From contig NZ_JAHRCY010000033.1 in the NCBI RefSeq assembly GCF_019083965.1, forward strand, positions 1 to 64,000: DNA of 64,000 nt. Direction: 5' to 3'. The translations under genes and the position numbers were made by a program. Shown here in pieces: positions 32,254 to 40,138 of the stretch. The first letter of the stretch is position 1. The number at the start of each line of letters is the position of its first letter. The notes beneath the pieces were generated by a model. That model was not told the origin of the DNA, searched no databases, and saw only the letters and a list, made by a program, of their open reading frames with translations. Origin of the DNA: Catellatospora tritici (GTDB lineage: Bacteria; Actinomycetota; Actinomycetes; Mycobacteriales; Micromonosporaceae).

Positions 32254-34698
32254 ATGCTGCTCCGTACCGCCATGGTGGTGGCGACGGCCGCCGCCACCGG
32301 CGTGCTCGCGGCGGTGCCCGCCGCCGCGGCGCCCGCGACCCCCACCGTGCCGTCCCTACCCGGCACCGCGCTGCCGCTGCCCGCGCTGCCCGGCGGCCCC
32401 GGCGCCCCCGTCCCGTTCACCGAGTACGAGGCCGAGCACGCCCGCACCAGCGGCAGCGTGCTCACCGCCGACCGGGCGTTCACCCACCTGGCCGCCGAGG
32501 CGTCCGGCCGCCGCGCGGTCAGCCTCGACGCGGGCGAGTGGGTCGAGTTCACGCTCGCCCGGCCCGCCAACGCGGTCGACGTGCGCTACTCGGTCGCCGA
32601 CGGCAGCAGCACCACGCTGACGGTCACCGCCAACGGCGCCCTGCTGGGCACGCTGCCGCTGACCTCGAAGTACGCGCACGTGTACGGCAACTACCCGTAC
32701 ACCAACAACCCGGCCGACCGGGGGCAGCACCACTACTTCGACGACGTGCGCACCCAGTTCGGACGAACGCTGCCCGCGGGCACCAGGGTGCGGCTGCGCG
32801 CCGCCGCGGCGGCCGTGGTCGACCTGGCCGACTTCGAGGTCGTGGCCCCCGCCGCGACCGCCCCGGCCGGGTTCCTGAACGCGCTCGACTTCGGCGCCGA
32901 CCCGACCGGCGCGGCCGACTCCGGGCAGGCGCTGCAGGACGCGATCGACGCCGCGAAGGCGCAGCAGCGCGGGCTGTGGCTCCCGGCGGGCACCTACACG
33001 GTGCCGCGCCACCTGGTGGTGGACCGGGTGACCGTGCGCGGCGCCGGGCCGTGGCACACCGTGCTGCACGGCGCGGGGGTGGGCGTCTTCGGCAACGGCG
33101 CGCCGAACACCAGCACCGACGTGCACCTGGCCGACTTCGCGATCTTCGGCGAGACCGTGGTCCGCGACGACTCGACCAGCGACAGCGGCCTGGGCGGCTC
33201 GCTCGGCGGTGGGTCCACGGTGGACAACCTGTGGATCGAGCACACCAAGGTCGGCATGTGGTTCGACGGGCCGTCCGAGGGCCTGACCATCACCGGCGGC
33301 CGGATCAAGAACGTCTGGGCCGACGGCCTCAACCTGCACAACGGGGTGAGCGACACCGTCGTGCAGCAGCTGTTCGTCCGCAACACCGGTGACGACGGCC
33401 TGGCCATGTGGTCGGACGTCAACGCCGACCACCACAACACGTTCCGTCGCAACACGGTGTCGGTGCCGCTGCTGGCCAACGGGTTCGCGGTCTACGGCGG
33501 GCACGACAACACCGTGGCGGACAACATCGTCGCCGACACCGTGACTCAGGGCGGCGGCGTGCACGTCGGCAACCGGTTCGGCGCGGTGCCGCTGGCCGGG
33601 ACCACCTCGATCGCGCGCGACCTGCTGGTGCGTACCGGCGACCTGGTGCCCAACGAGCCCACCGAGATCGGTGCGCTGTGGTTCTACGCCGCCGACGCCC
33701 CGATGGACGGCGCGATCGAGGTGCGCGACCTGACCCTGCTGGACAGCTCGTACGCGGGGATCCAGTTCTTCGGTAAGTCGATCACCAATGTGTCGGTGGA
33801 CCGAGTCGCCATCGTCGGGGCGGGCACCACCGCGGTGCAGCTCCAGGCGCCGGGCGCGGCCACCTTCGCACACGTCGTCGCCGCCGGGCTGGGTGGCGCG
33901 GGCGCGTACGACTGCGCCAGCGGCTTCGCCCTCACCCGGGGCGCAGGCAACCTCGGCTGGTCGAGCACGAAGTGCGGCTTCGCCCCGGCGGGCCAGCTAG
34001 AGATCGCCCAGGCCAAGGGGGTCGACTTCGGTTTCCAGCCGGTGGGCACCGAGGCCGTGCTGCCCATCGCGATCACCAACCCCGGTCCGAAGCCGATCAC
34101 CGTCGAGGCGGTGTTCGTCCCCAACGGCTACACCGTCGCGCAGGGCTGCACCACCATCGCCGTCGGCGCCACCTGCACCCTGCGGATCCGGTTCGCGCCG
34201 CAGTCGTCGGGCAACTACGCCGGTCCGGTGACCATCCACAGCACCTCCCCGGCCGGGCCGTACGTGGTGGGGCTGACCGGGATCGGGTTCGACCCGGACG
34301 GCAACCTGGCCCTGGGCCGCACGATCACGTCCAGCTCGCAGGCGTGCTGGTGGTGCGGGCCGGACCGGCTCGCCGACGGCGACCAGGGCTCGTACTTCGA
34401 GAGCCAGAACGGGGCGTTCCCGCAGACGGTCACCGTCGACCTGGGCCACCAGGTCTCGGTCAGCCGGATCGTGCTGAAGTTGCCCGCGAACTGGGGCGGC
34501 CGCTGGCAGACCATCGCGGTCGACGCCGATGGGACGCAGCTGGTCGGGCCGGTGGAGTACCTGTTCGCGCCGGAGACCGGCAACGTCGTGGAGATCGCCT
34601 TCCCGGCCACCGTGGCGCAGCGGATCACCCTGACGTTCACCAGCAACAACGGTTGGCCCGCGGCACAGATCTCGGAGTTCGAGGTGTACGCGCACTAG
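32254..34698 (+). CDS. Secreted GH87-like alpha-1,3-glucanase (mycodextranase type)
   Basis: 814 aa. Signal peptide 1-26 (LLRTAMVVATAAATGVLAAVPAAAA). Residues about 50-205 form a CBM35/CBM6-like module (YEAEHA at its start, VVDLADFEVV at its end). A right-handed beta-helix follows (about 212-590): FGADPTGAADSGQALQDAIDAA, then repeated turns such as DGLNLHNGVSDTVVQQLFVRNTGDDGLAMW, in which the acidic pairs resemble the GH87 active-site region. Next an ASH/choice-of-anchor-like Ig domain (about 600-690, VDFGFQPVGTEAVLPIAITN) and a discoidin (F5/8 type C) domain (about 695-814). The same architecture occurs in bacterial mycodextranases that cut alpha-1,3/1,4-glucan. AAGGAG precedes the ATG. Confidence 0.82.
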   Translation: MLLRTAMVVATAAATGVLAAVPAAAAPATPTVPSLPGTALPLPALPGGPGAPVPFTEYEAEHARTSGSVLTADRAFTHLAAEASGRRAVSLDAGEWVEFTLARPANAVDVRYSVADGSSTTLTVTANGALLGTLPLTSKYAHVYGNYPYTNNPADRGQHHYFDDVRTQFGRTLPAGTRVRLRAAAAAVVDLADFEVVAPAATAPAGFLNALDFGADPTGAADSGQALQDAIDAAKAQQRGLWLPAGTYTVPRHLVVDRVTVRGAGPWHTVLHGAGVGVFGNGAPNTSTDVHLADFAIFGETVVRDDSTSDSGLGGSLGGGSTVDNLWIEHTKVGMWFDGPSEGLTITGGRIKNVWADGLNLHNGVSDTVVQQLFVRNTGDDGLAMWSDVNADHHNTFRRNTVSVPLLANGFAVYGGHDNTVADNIVADTVTQGGGVHVGNRFGAVPLAGTTSIARDLLVRTGDLVPNEPTEIGALWFYAADAPMDGAIEVRDLTLLDSSYAGIQFFGKSITNVSVDRVAIVGAGTTAVQLQAPGAATFAHVVAAGLGGAGAYDCASGFALTRGAGNLGWSSTKCGFAPAGQLEIAQAKGVDFGFQPVGTEAVLPIAITNPGPKPITVEAVFVPNGYTVAQGCTTIAVGATCTLRIRFAPQSSGNYAGPVTIHSTSPAGPYVVGLTGIGFDPDGNLALGRTITSSSQACWWCGPDRLADGDQGSYFESQNGAFPQTVTVDLGHQVSVSRIVLKLPANWGGRWQTIAVDADGTQLVGPVEYLFAPETGNVVEIAFPATVAQRITLTFTSNNGWPAAQISEFEVYAH

Positions 34699-34712
34699 CC
34701 GTACCGAACAGA

Positions 34713-34747
34713 CGAGGGGCGCGGCCGCACGGGGGCCGCGCCCCTCG
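34713..34747 (+). terminator. Hairpin terminator of the GH87-like gene
   Basis: CGAGGGGCGCGGCC and GGCCGCGCCCCTCG, 14-bp perfect stem with a 7-nt loop, 15 bp after the stop. Confidence 0.85.
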
Positions 34748-34922
34748 CCGTGTCCTAGCCGTGACCGCCCGACGGACACCATGTGCGATCGCCGAGCGTG
34801 TGCGCCGCATAACCTGCCGCGGTCGGCGTCGGTCGGACAGGCGCGGCCGACACTCCCTCCCCTGACGGTGCCGGTGCTGGGGCGGGTCTGGGGGCGGCAT
34901 CAGAGCGGCAGGGGAGCGGCTT

Positions 34923-35300
34923 GTGCTCGACATAGAGAACTGTCTTCATCAGATGATGACGCTCAACGGCGTCCTGGGAGCCAGTCTCATCGACTACCCC
35001 AGCGGTTCGACCATCGGCACGGCCGGGCGCGGCCACGGCGACCGCGACTCCTACGACGCGGGCGCCGCCGACATGATCCACGCGACGATGCAGACGGCCG
35101 CCTTCGCCACCGTGGGCCAGCCCGCCCACGTCGAGGGCATCGTCATCACCGCGGGCAACGGCTACCACCTGCTGCACCTGATCAGCACCGACATCGCGGC
35201 GCGGATGGTCCTCTACGTATGGCTCGACCGGCAGGTCGGCAACCTGGCCGTGACGCAGCGACGCCTCAGCGCGATCGCCGCCCAGTTCTCGCTGAACTGA
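34923..35300 (+). CDS. Roadblock/LC7-like protein, first of cluster
   Basis: 125 aa single-domain protein. GVLGASLIDYPSGSTIGTAG near the N-terminus and VVITAGNGYHLLHLI followed by RMVLYVWLDRQVGNLAVTQRRL at the C-terminus fit the alpha-beta-beta-alpha-beta fold of Roadblock/LC7 proteins. It is clearly related to the fourth gene of the cluster (residues VALVDYTSG). GTG start with GGGGAG upstream. TGATG overlap couples it to the next gene. Roadblock proteins bind and regulate small GTPases (as in CvnB or MglB), yet none is encoded here. Confidence 0.8.
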   Translation: MLDIENCLHQMMTLNGVLGASLIDYPSGSTIGTAGRGHGDRDSYDAGAADMIHATMQTAAFATVGQPAHVEGIVITAGNGYHLLHLISTDIAARMVLYVWLDRQVGNLAVTQRRLSAIAAQFSLN

Positions 35301-36334
35301 TGCCGACCGAGGTGACCGCCGGGACGGACGCCGGAGCGCCGAAGGTGTCGCGCACGGTGCGGCCGTACCCGGTGCGCGAGGCGTTGGAGCCGTGGTGCGC
35401 GGCCGGGGTCAGCGGCGTGATGCGGATCCTCGACGCCCCCGGCGGTGCGGTGTACGTCGTCGACGGCAAGATCGCATACGCCGAGTGCTCGGTCGCGGCC
35501 GGGATGGAACGGCTGCTCACCGGCTCGGGACGGCTGCCCGCCGAGGCGTGGCGCGCCGCGGTCGGCGCGGGACGGGCACAGCACCGCGTCGGTGCCGAAC
35601 TGGTCGCCACCGGGCTGGTCACCCAGGCGGAGCTGGAGGCGTTGAGCGTCATCGCCCTGTACGACGCGGCCTTCTTCCTGTTCGACCTCGTCGCCACCGC
35701 CCAGTTCGAACCCGGCGCCCGGCACCCGTTCGGCCACCTGCGCACCCTCGACCTGCGTCTGGTCTGCCAGGAGGTGGACCGGCGCAAGCGGCTGCTCGCC
35801 GACGCGTGGCCCGACGCGTCCATCGACACCGCGGCGGTGCTGCCGCGCCGCCGCCTGCCCACCCAGGCCGTCGCGCTGACCGCGCTGCAGTGGGAGGTGG
35901 TCGCGGGCGCCGACCGGCGCCGCAGCCCCATCGACCTGGCCCGGCTGCTGGGGCGCGACACGTTCACGGTGATGCTCGAGGTGCGCCGGATGTCACGGGC
36001 CGGGCTGGTCGAGCCGGGCCGTCCCGGTGGGTCGGTCGCGGCCGAGTCCGTCGCCACGGTACGGGCCCGCGCCGCCGCCCGCCCCGAACCGGTGCTGCCG
36101 CTGCTGCTGCCGCGCACCTTGCCGGAGCGTACGCCCGACCCGGAGCCCACGCCGCGCCGCGCCGAGCGCAGGGCCGAACCGCGCGGCTCGGCTCCGCTGG
36201 TGCCGCTGCCGCGCCGCCCGGCCCGCGAACCCGGCGCCTTCGGCGACTTCGACGCCGAGGATCGCCCCCTGGTCGACGGCCGCCCGTCCGACCTGATCCT
36301 GTCGCGCCTGATCGCGGGCCTGGAGGCGCTGTGA
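35300..36334 (+). CDS. DUF4388-type protein with winged-helix-like region
   Basis: 344 aa. The first part (about 20-150) has the DUF4388/PATAN-like pattern: VSGVMRILDAPGGAVYVVDGKIAYAECSVAAGMERLLTGSG, then GAELVATGLVTQAELEALSVIALYDAAFFLFDL. A region about 190-240 (LPTQAVALTALQWEVVAGAD, PIDLARLLGRDTFTVMLEVRRMSRAGLV) looks like a winged helix. The C-terminal 100 residues are Pro/Arg-rich and probably disordered. Coupled on both sides (TGATG before, GTGA after) to Roadblock genes, so probably an adaptor or effector of the Roadblock module. DNA binding is possible but unproven. Confidence 0.78.
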   Translation: MPTEVTAGTDAGAPKVSRTVRPYPVREALEPWCAAGVSGVMRILDAPGGAVYVVDGKIAYAECSVAAGMERLLTGSGRLPAEAWRAAVGAGRAQHRVGAELVATGLVTQAELEALSVIALYDAAFFLFDLVATAQFEPGARHPFGHLRTLDLRLVCQEVDRRKRLLADAWPDASIDTAAVLPRRRLPTQAVALTALQWEVVAGADRRRSPIDLARLLGRDTFTVMLEVRRMSRAGLVEPGRPGGSVAAESVATVRARAAARPEPVLPLLLPRTLPERTPDPEPTPRRAERRAEPRGSAPLVPLPRRPAREPGAFGDFDAEDRPLVDGRPSDLILSRLIAGLEAL

Positions 36335-36909
36335 TCCGAGCGCTGCTGGACCTGCTGCGCCGCGAACCACAACCGCGCCACGAACCGCGCCACGAACCCC
36401 GTCACGAACCGCGCCACGAACCCCGTCACGAACCGCGCCACGAACCCCGTCACGAGCCGCGTCACGAACCCCGTCACGCCGACCACGACATCCCCGAGAT
36501 CCGGAAGAGAGGCGTCGCCGTGGACACCGAGACCGAGACCCCGCTGCTGGCGGAGCTGCGCGAGCTGCGCCTGCGCGTCCCGTACGTCACCGGAGTACTC
36601 GTGGCCAGCGTCGACGGCATGCTCGTCGCCCAGGACACCCCCGGCATCGAACCGGAGGTGTTCGCGGCGATGTCGGCCGCCCAGCTCGGCCTGGGCCAGC
36701 AGATCGTGGCCGCGCTGCACAGCGGCGAGTTCCGCGAGACGGTCACCGCCGCCACCAACGGGTACGTCGCGACGTTCGCGGCGGGGCAGACGGCACTGCT
36801 GACCGTCGTGGCCGGACCCGAACTGAACGTCGCCCGGCTGCATCACGAGGCCCGACCAGTGGCCGCCCGCATCGGGCAGTTGATGAGCGCCGTCTACCAC
36901 CCCGCTTAA
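36331..36909 (+). CDS. Roadblock/LC7 protein with Pro-Arg-His-Glu repeat leader
   Basis: 192 aa from GTG 36331, which overlaps the previous stop (GTGA). Residues 15-50 are nine tandem PRHE units encoded by a 12-bp repeat. The Roadblock domain follows (about 66-192): LLAELRELRLRVPYVTGVLVASVDGMLVAQDT, AAQLGLGQQIVAALHSGEF and LTVVAGPELNVARLHHEARPVAARI. A second credible start is GTG 36520 (VDTETETPLL) with GGAAGAGAGG 7 bases upstream; it would give 129 aa, the normal length for a stand-alone Roadblock protein and would drop the repeat. Both starts may be used. Confidence 0.8.
   Translation: MIRALLDLLRREPQPRHEPRHEPRHEPRHEPRHEPRHEPRHEPRHEPRHADHDIPEIRKRGVAVDTETETPLLAELRELRLRVPYVTGVLVASVDGMLVAQDTPGIEPEVFAAMSAAQLGLGQQIVAALHSGEFRETVTAATNGYVATFAAGQTALLTVVAGPELNVARLHHEARPVAARIGQLMSAVYHPA
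36373..36480. repeat. 12-bp in-frame tandem repeat (PRHE), 9 copies
   Basis: Units alternate CCGCGCCACGAA and CCCCGTCACGAA, giving a 24-bp higher-order period, and encode Pro-Arg-His-Glu. The unit length keeps the frame whatever the copy number. Confidence 0.9.
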
Positions 36910-36960
36910 GGCACCAAGGATCACCCCTCATCGCAGGGCAAGAGGAGAAACGAGGAACCA

Positions 36961-37332
36961 ATGTCTGACATGGAGAGCTCGCTGCAGGAGGCGATGCAGA
37001 TCGAGGGCGCGATCGGTGTCGCGCTCGTCGACTACACCAGCGGTATGGCGCTGGGCACGCTCGGGAGCTCGAAAGAATTCGACCTGACCATTGCCGCGGC
37101 GGGCAACACCGACGTGGTCCGGGCGAAGCTGCGCACGCTGGAGATGCTCAAGCTCAAGGACTCGATCGAGGACATTCTGATCACCCTGGGTGCCCAGTAC
37201 CACGTCATTCGGCCGCTGACCAGCCGCAACACCCAGGGGCTGTTCCTGTATCTGGTGCTCAGCCGGACCCGCGCCAACCTGGCCATGGCCCGGCACAAGC
37301 TCAAGACCATCGAAACCGACCTGCAGATGTGA
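36961..37332 (+). CDS. Roadblock/LC7-like protein, last of cluster
   Basis: 123 aa. SSLQEAMQIEGAIGVALVDYTSGMALGTLG aligns with the first gene of the cluster; LGAQYHVIRPL and GLFLYLVLSRTRANLAMARHKLKTIE form the second half. Strong GAGAGGAAACGAGGA region before ATG 36961, 51 bp after the previous stop. A terminator ends the four-gene unit. The two outer genes look like duplicates that have diverged. Confidence 0.82.
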   Translation: MSDMESSLQEAMQIEGAIGVALVDYTSGMALGTLGSSKEFDLTIAAAGNTDVVRAKLRTLEMLKLKDSIEDILITLGAQYHVIRPLTSRNTQGLFLYLVLSRTRANLAMARHKLKTIETDLQM

Positions 37333-37346
37333 GGCAGGCCCTCAGC

Positions 37347-37378
37347 CACCCCGCGGTCATCCTCCCGACCGCGGGGTG
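37347..37378 (+). terminator. Terminator of the Roadblock cluster
   Basis: CACCCCGCGGTC and GACCGCGGGGTG, 12-bp stem, 8-nt loop, then TCTTCGTCT. Confidence 0.85.
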
Positions 37379-37490
37379 TCTTCGTCTCCGGGCGGGTCGG
37401 CCGTTCCGCCCCGGGATACCAGGACGCGGACTCGGGCCGATTCTGGCAGGCTGTCCTATCTCAACCAGACAGTGACGCCAGGAGGCCATC

Positions 37491-37907
37491 GTGTCCGTCC
37501 TCGAACTCAGTGACGCCAGCCGGATCATCGCCGGGGTTGTGCTGATCACCATCGTGACCATCGAGTTCGGTGGGTACTTCATGACGAAGATCGTGCGGGG
37601 CCAGGTGCCGATGACCGACTTCCAGAAGTCGTTCGCGCGGGCCGGGCACGCCCACGCGGGCGTGCTGGTCACGCTGAGCCTGATCTGCCTCGTGCTCGCC
37701 GACGCGACCAGCCTCGACGGCTTCTTCGGCTGGGTGGGGCGCATCGGCGTCCCGCTGGCCGCGATCCTGATGTCGGCCGGTTTCTTCGCCGCCTCCGCGG
37801 GCCGCGGCCGCACCCAGCCCAACGGCGCCATCGCCGTCCTCTGGGTGGGCGCCGCCAGCCTCGCCGCCGGTACCCTCACCCTCGGCCTGGGCCTGCTCAC
37901 CGCGTGA
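37491..37907 (+). CDS. Small integral membrane protein of unknown function
   Basis: 138 aa, four predicted transmembrane helices (about 10-30, 54-72, 80-100, 110-135). The loop after helix 1 carries TKIVRGQVPMTDFQKSFARAGHAHAGVL, in which the HAH at the start of helix 2 could bind metal or a quinone-like group (inference only). GTG 37491 follows AGGAGG by 7 bases. It converges on the multicopper oxidase gene across a shared hairpin. No family is assigned with certainty. Confidence 0.8.
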   Translation: MSVLELSDASRIIAGVVLITIVTIEFGGYFMTKIVRGQVPMTDFQKSFARAGHAHAGVLVTLSLICLVLADATSLDGFFGWVGRIGVPLAAILMSAGFFAASAGRGRTQPNGAIAVLWVGAASLAAGTLTLGLGLLTA

Positions 37908-37944
37908 CCCCTCGGCCCGCCACCACCGCTCGGCCCGCCACCAC
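37908..37944. repeat. Tandem duplication just after a stop codon
   Basis: CTCGGCCCGCCACCAC occurs twice, 18 bp apart, directly after TGA 37905-37907. The second copy forms the left arm of the terminator. Confidence 0.7.
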
Positions 37945-37971
37945 CCCTCGGGTTGACGGGGTGGTGGCGGG
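37934..37971. terminator. Bidirectional terminator between converging genes
   Basis: CCCGCCACCACCCC and GGGGTGGTGGCGGG, 14-bp perfect stem, 10-nt loop, between the membrane protein gene and the multicopper oxidase gene. Confidence 0.85.
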
Positions 37972-37978
37972 TCCTGGG

Positions 37979-39907
37979 TCAGGGGCGTGGGGAGACGGTG
38001 AGGGGGCGCATCATCTCGTTGTCCTCGTGCTCCAGGATGTGGCAGTGCCAGACGAACTGGCCGGGCAGGTCGAAGGTGGCCCTGATGCGGGTGACCTCGC
38101 CGGGGTAGGTCAGGACGGTGTCCTTGCGGCCGGACTCGTTGGGCTCGGCGGGGCGCGGCGTCTTGAGGAAGACGTTGCGGTCCAGGACCTCGAACTGCAC
38201 CTGGTGCAGGTGGACCGGGTGCGCGTGGTCGGTGAAGTTGAGGATCTCCCAGGTCTCGGTGTTGCCCGCGGTCGGCGTCTCGGTGGCCGCGTCGTGCCAG
38301 TGCAGCAGCTTCTGCTTGCGGTCCGGGCTCACCGTGCCCAGCATCGCGACCCGGTTGCCGACACCGGTCAGCACCGCCGAGTCCAGCTCGTCCAGCATCA
38401 CCCGCCGGGTGACCGTCGAGGCCGGGGACGCCGCGACCGCAGGCAGGGTCAGCTGGTCCGCCGGCACCGTGGTGTCCTTGCCCTTCAGCGGCCGCACGTC
38501 GAAGCGCAGCACCTGGCCGGTGGTGGCCGGGTCGGCCGCCTGGAACGCCGTGCCGAGCTGGCCGCCCGCGAACGGCCCGTCCGGGCCCTCGTTGATCAGG
38601 AACAGCTCGGTGCCGGGGTAGACCTCGCTGAAGTCGACGATCACGTCGGCGCGTTCGCCGCTGGCCAGCAGCAGCTGCTCCAGCCGCACCGGCTTGGCCA
38701 GGTAGCCGCCGTCGGCGCCGATCTGCCAGAACGGCACCGCGGCGGGCGCGGGCCGGGCGCCGGTCGCGGCCGAGGCGATCTTCAGGATGAGGGTACGGGA
38801 GTTGCTGGCGTTGAGCAGCCGCAGCCGGTAGCGCCGGGGCTCGACCGGCACCCGGGGCCAGGTCGCCCCGTTGACCACCATCGTGTCGCCGGCGAATCCC
38901 GGGTGCCAGATCGGCGCGATGTCGCTGTCGGGCACGTACGGCCCGGCGAAGTGGTCGAAGAACTCCGCGCGGCTGGCCGGGTAGTAGAGCGAGCCGTCGG
39001 TGTTGAAGGAGCGGTCCTGGATGATCAGCGGCAGCTCGTAGTGGTTCGTGCCCTCCTTGTCCCCGGGCTTTGGCGCCGGTCCGGGCAGGACGCCCGCGGG
39101 CAGGTCGGCGTCGCCGCCGCGCAGCAGGTAGAAGCCGACGGGTCCGGCGTACACGTTGAGGCGGGTCATGCCGAGGGTGTGGTCGTGGTACCACAGCGTG
39201 CCCGGCGCCTGGTCGTTGGGGTAACGGCAGACCGTGGTGCCCGCCTGCCACGTCGTGCCCTGCTGCTTGGCCCGGTCGCGGAACAGGTCGTGGTTGGTGC
39301 CGCCGACCGCGTACCCCTTGGGCAGGTTGTTGGCGGCGGGCAGGGTCCACGCCGAGGGGTGCCCGTCGGACTCCTCGCCGGTGTGCGCCCCGTGCACGTG
39401 CGTGACCAGCGGCACCGGCCCCTTGTACGGTCCAGGCGTCTTGGTGAACTCGCCGTCCATGTCCCGGCCGTCCTTGCCGCCGGGCGGGTTGGCCCAGTGC
39501 AGCGTCGGGTCCACCGCGAACAGGTGGGGGCGGAAGTGGCCGTCCTCGTCGTACAGCTCGTTGGCCCAGGTCACCTGTACCGGGCGGTCGACGGTCGCCT
39601 CGATGGTGCAGGCCGGGTAGCCGAACGACGTCGAGTGGCCGACGGCGCCGTACCCCCAGACCGTGGTCCTCGGCATCCCCGGCGGCAGCACCTGACGGCG
39701 CAGCTGACGCACGGCGATGCGGTACACGTCGGTGTCGCCCTTGCGGCTGACCGCGGGCATGGCGCCCGGAATCGGCAGCCGCACCTTGTACTTGGCGATC
39801 TTCGCGGGGTCCAGCCGGACCCGCGCGGCGGCCCACGCGGTGCGGCCCGGCAGCAGCAGCGCTGCCGTCCCGAGTGTGGCGGTGGTCAGCAGCTGCCGTC
39901 GATACAT
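37979..39907 (-). CDS. Multicopper oxidase (phenoxazinone synthase/CotA/bilirubin oxidase-like)
   Basis: 642 aa exported oxidase. N-terminal Tat-like signal (YRRQLLTTATLGTAALLLPG, AWA). All four copper motifs are present: THVHGAH, WYHDHT, HAHPVHLHQV and the C-terminal HCHILEHEDNEMM, in which the axial residue is Met, so type 1, 2 and 3 coppers should bind. It oxidises phenols, aminophenols or metals with reduction of O2 to water. AGGGGAA precedes ATG 39907. It lies 230 bp from the PKS ketosynthase genes and on the same strand, separated by a palindromic repeat. A role in oxidative coupling of the polyketide is possible but not shown. Confidence 0.94.
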   Translation of the reverse strand: MYRRQLLTTATLGTAALLLPGRTAWAAARVRLDPAKIAKYKVRLPIPGAMPAVSRKGDTDVYRIAVRQLRRQVLPPGMPRTTVWGYGAVGHSTSFGYPACTIEATVDRPVQVTWANELYDEDGHFRPHLFAVDPTLHWANPPGGKDGRDMDGEFTKTPGPYKGPVPLVTHVHGAHTGEESDGHPSAWTLPAANNLPKGYAVGGTNHDLFRDRAKQQGTTWQAGTTVCRYPNDQAPGTLWYHDHTLGMTRLNVYAGPVGFYLLRGGDADLPAGVLPGPAPKPGDKEGTNHYELPLIIQDRSFNTDGSLYYPASRAEFFDHFAGPYVPDSDIAPIWHPGFAGDTMVVNGATWPRVPVEPRRYRLRLLNASNSRTLILKIASAATGARPAPAAVPFWQIGADGGYLAKPVRLEQLLLASGERADVIVDFSEVYPGTELFLINEGPDGPFAGGQLGTAFQAADPATTGQVLRFDVRPLKGKDTTVPADQLTLPAVAASPASTVTRRVMLDELDSAVLTGVGNRVAMLGTVSPDRKQKLLHWHDAATETPTAGNTETWEILNFTDHAHPVHLHQVQFEVLDRNVFLKTPRPAEPNESGRKDTVLTYPGEVTRIRATFDLPGQFVWHCHILEHEDNEMMRPLTVSPRP

Positions 39908-40051
39908 CGATCGTTCCCCTGTTCGGCCGGGTGCCTGGAGGTCCGGGCGTCAGGTTTCGACCAAATGTCGTTATTGCCCGGAACCGTCGGTCACCCTATC
40001 TGCCCCCACTGACCAGCACAAACAGCCACACCGCCCCGGGCGATGATCGTT

Positions 40052-40112
40052 CAAGTTGCCGGGCAATCGTGCGCTTGAGGACTCAAGATACGCACGATTG
40101 CCCGGCAACTTG
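40052..40112. repeat. Intergenic palindromic repeat, family A, copy 3
   Basis: The longest copy: perfect 22-bp arms (40052-40073 with 40091-40112, starting CAAGTTGCCGGGCAATCG). The 17-nt centre contains its own inner hairpin CTTGAG-GA-CTCAAG. Between CLF stop and multicopper oxidase start. Confidence 0.92.
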
Positions 40113-40138
40113 GGTGATCTTGATGGTCGGCGGGCGGG

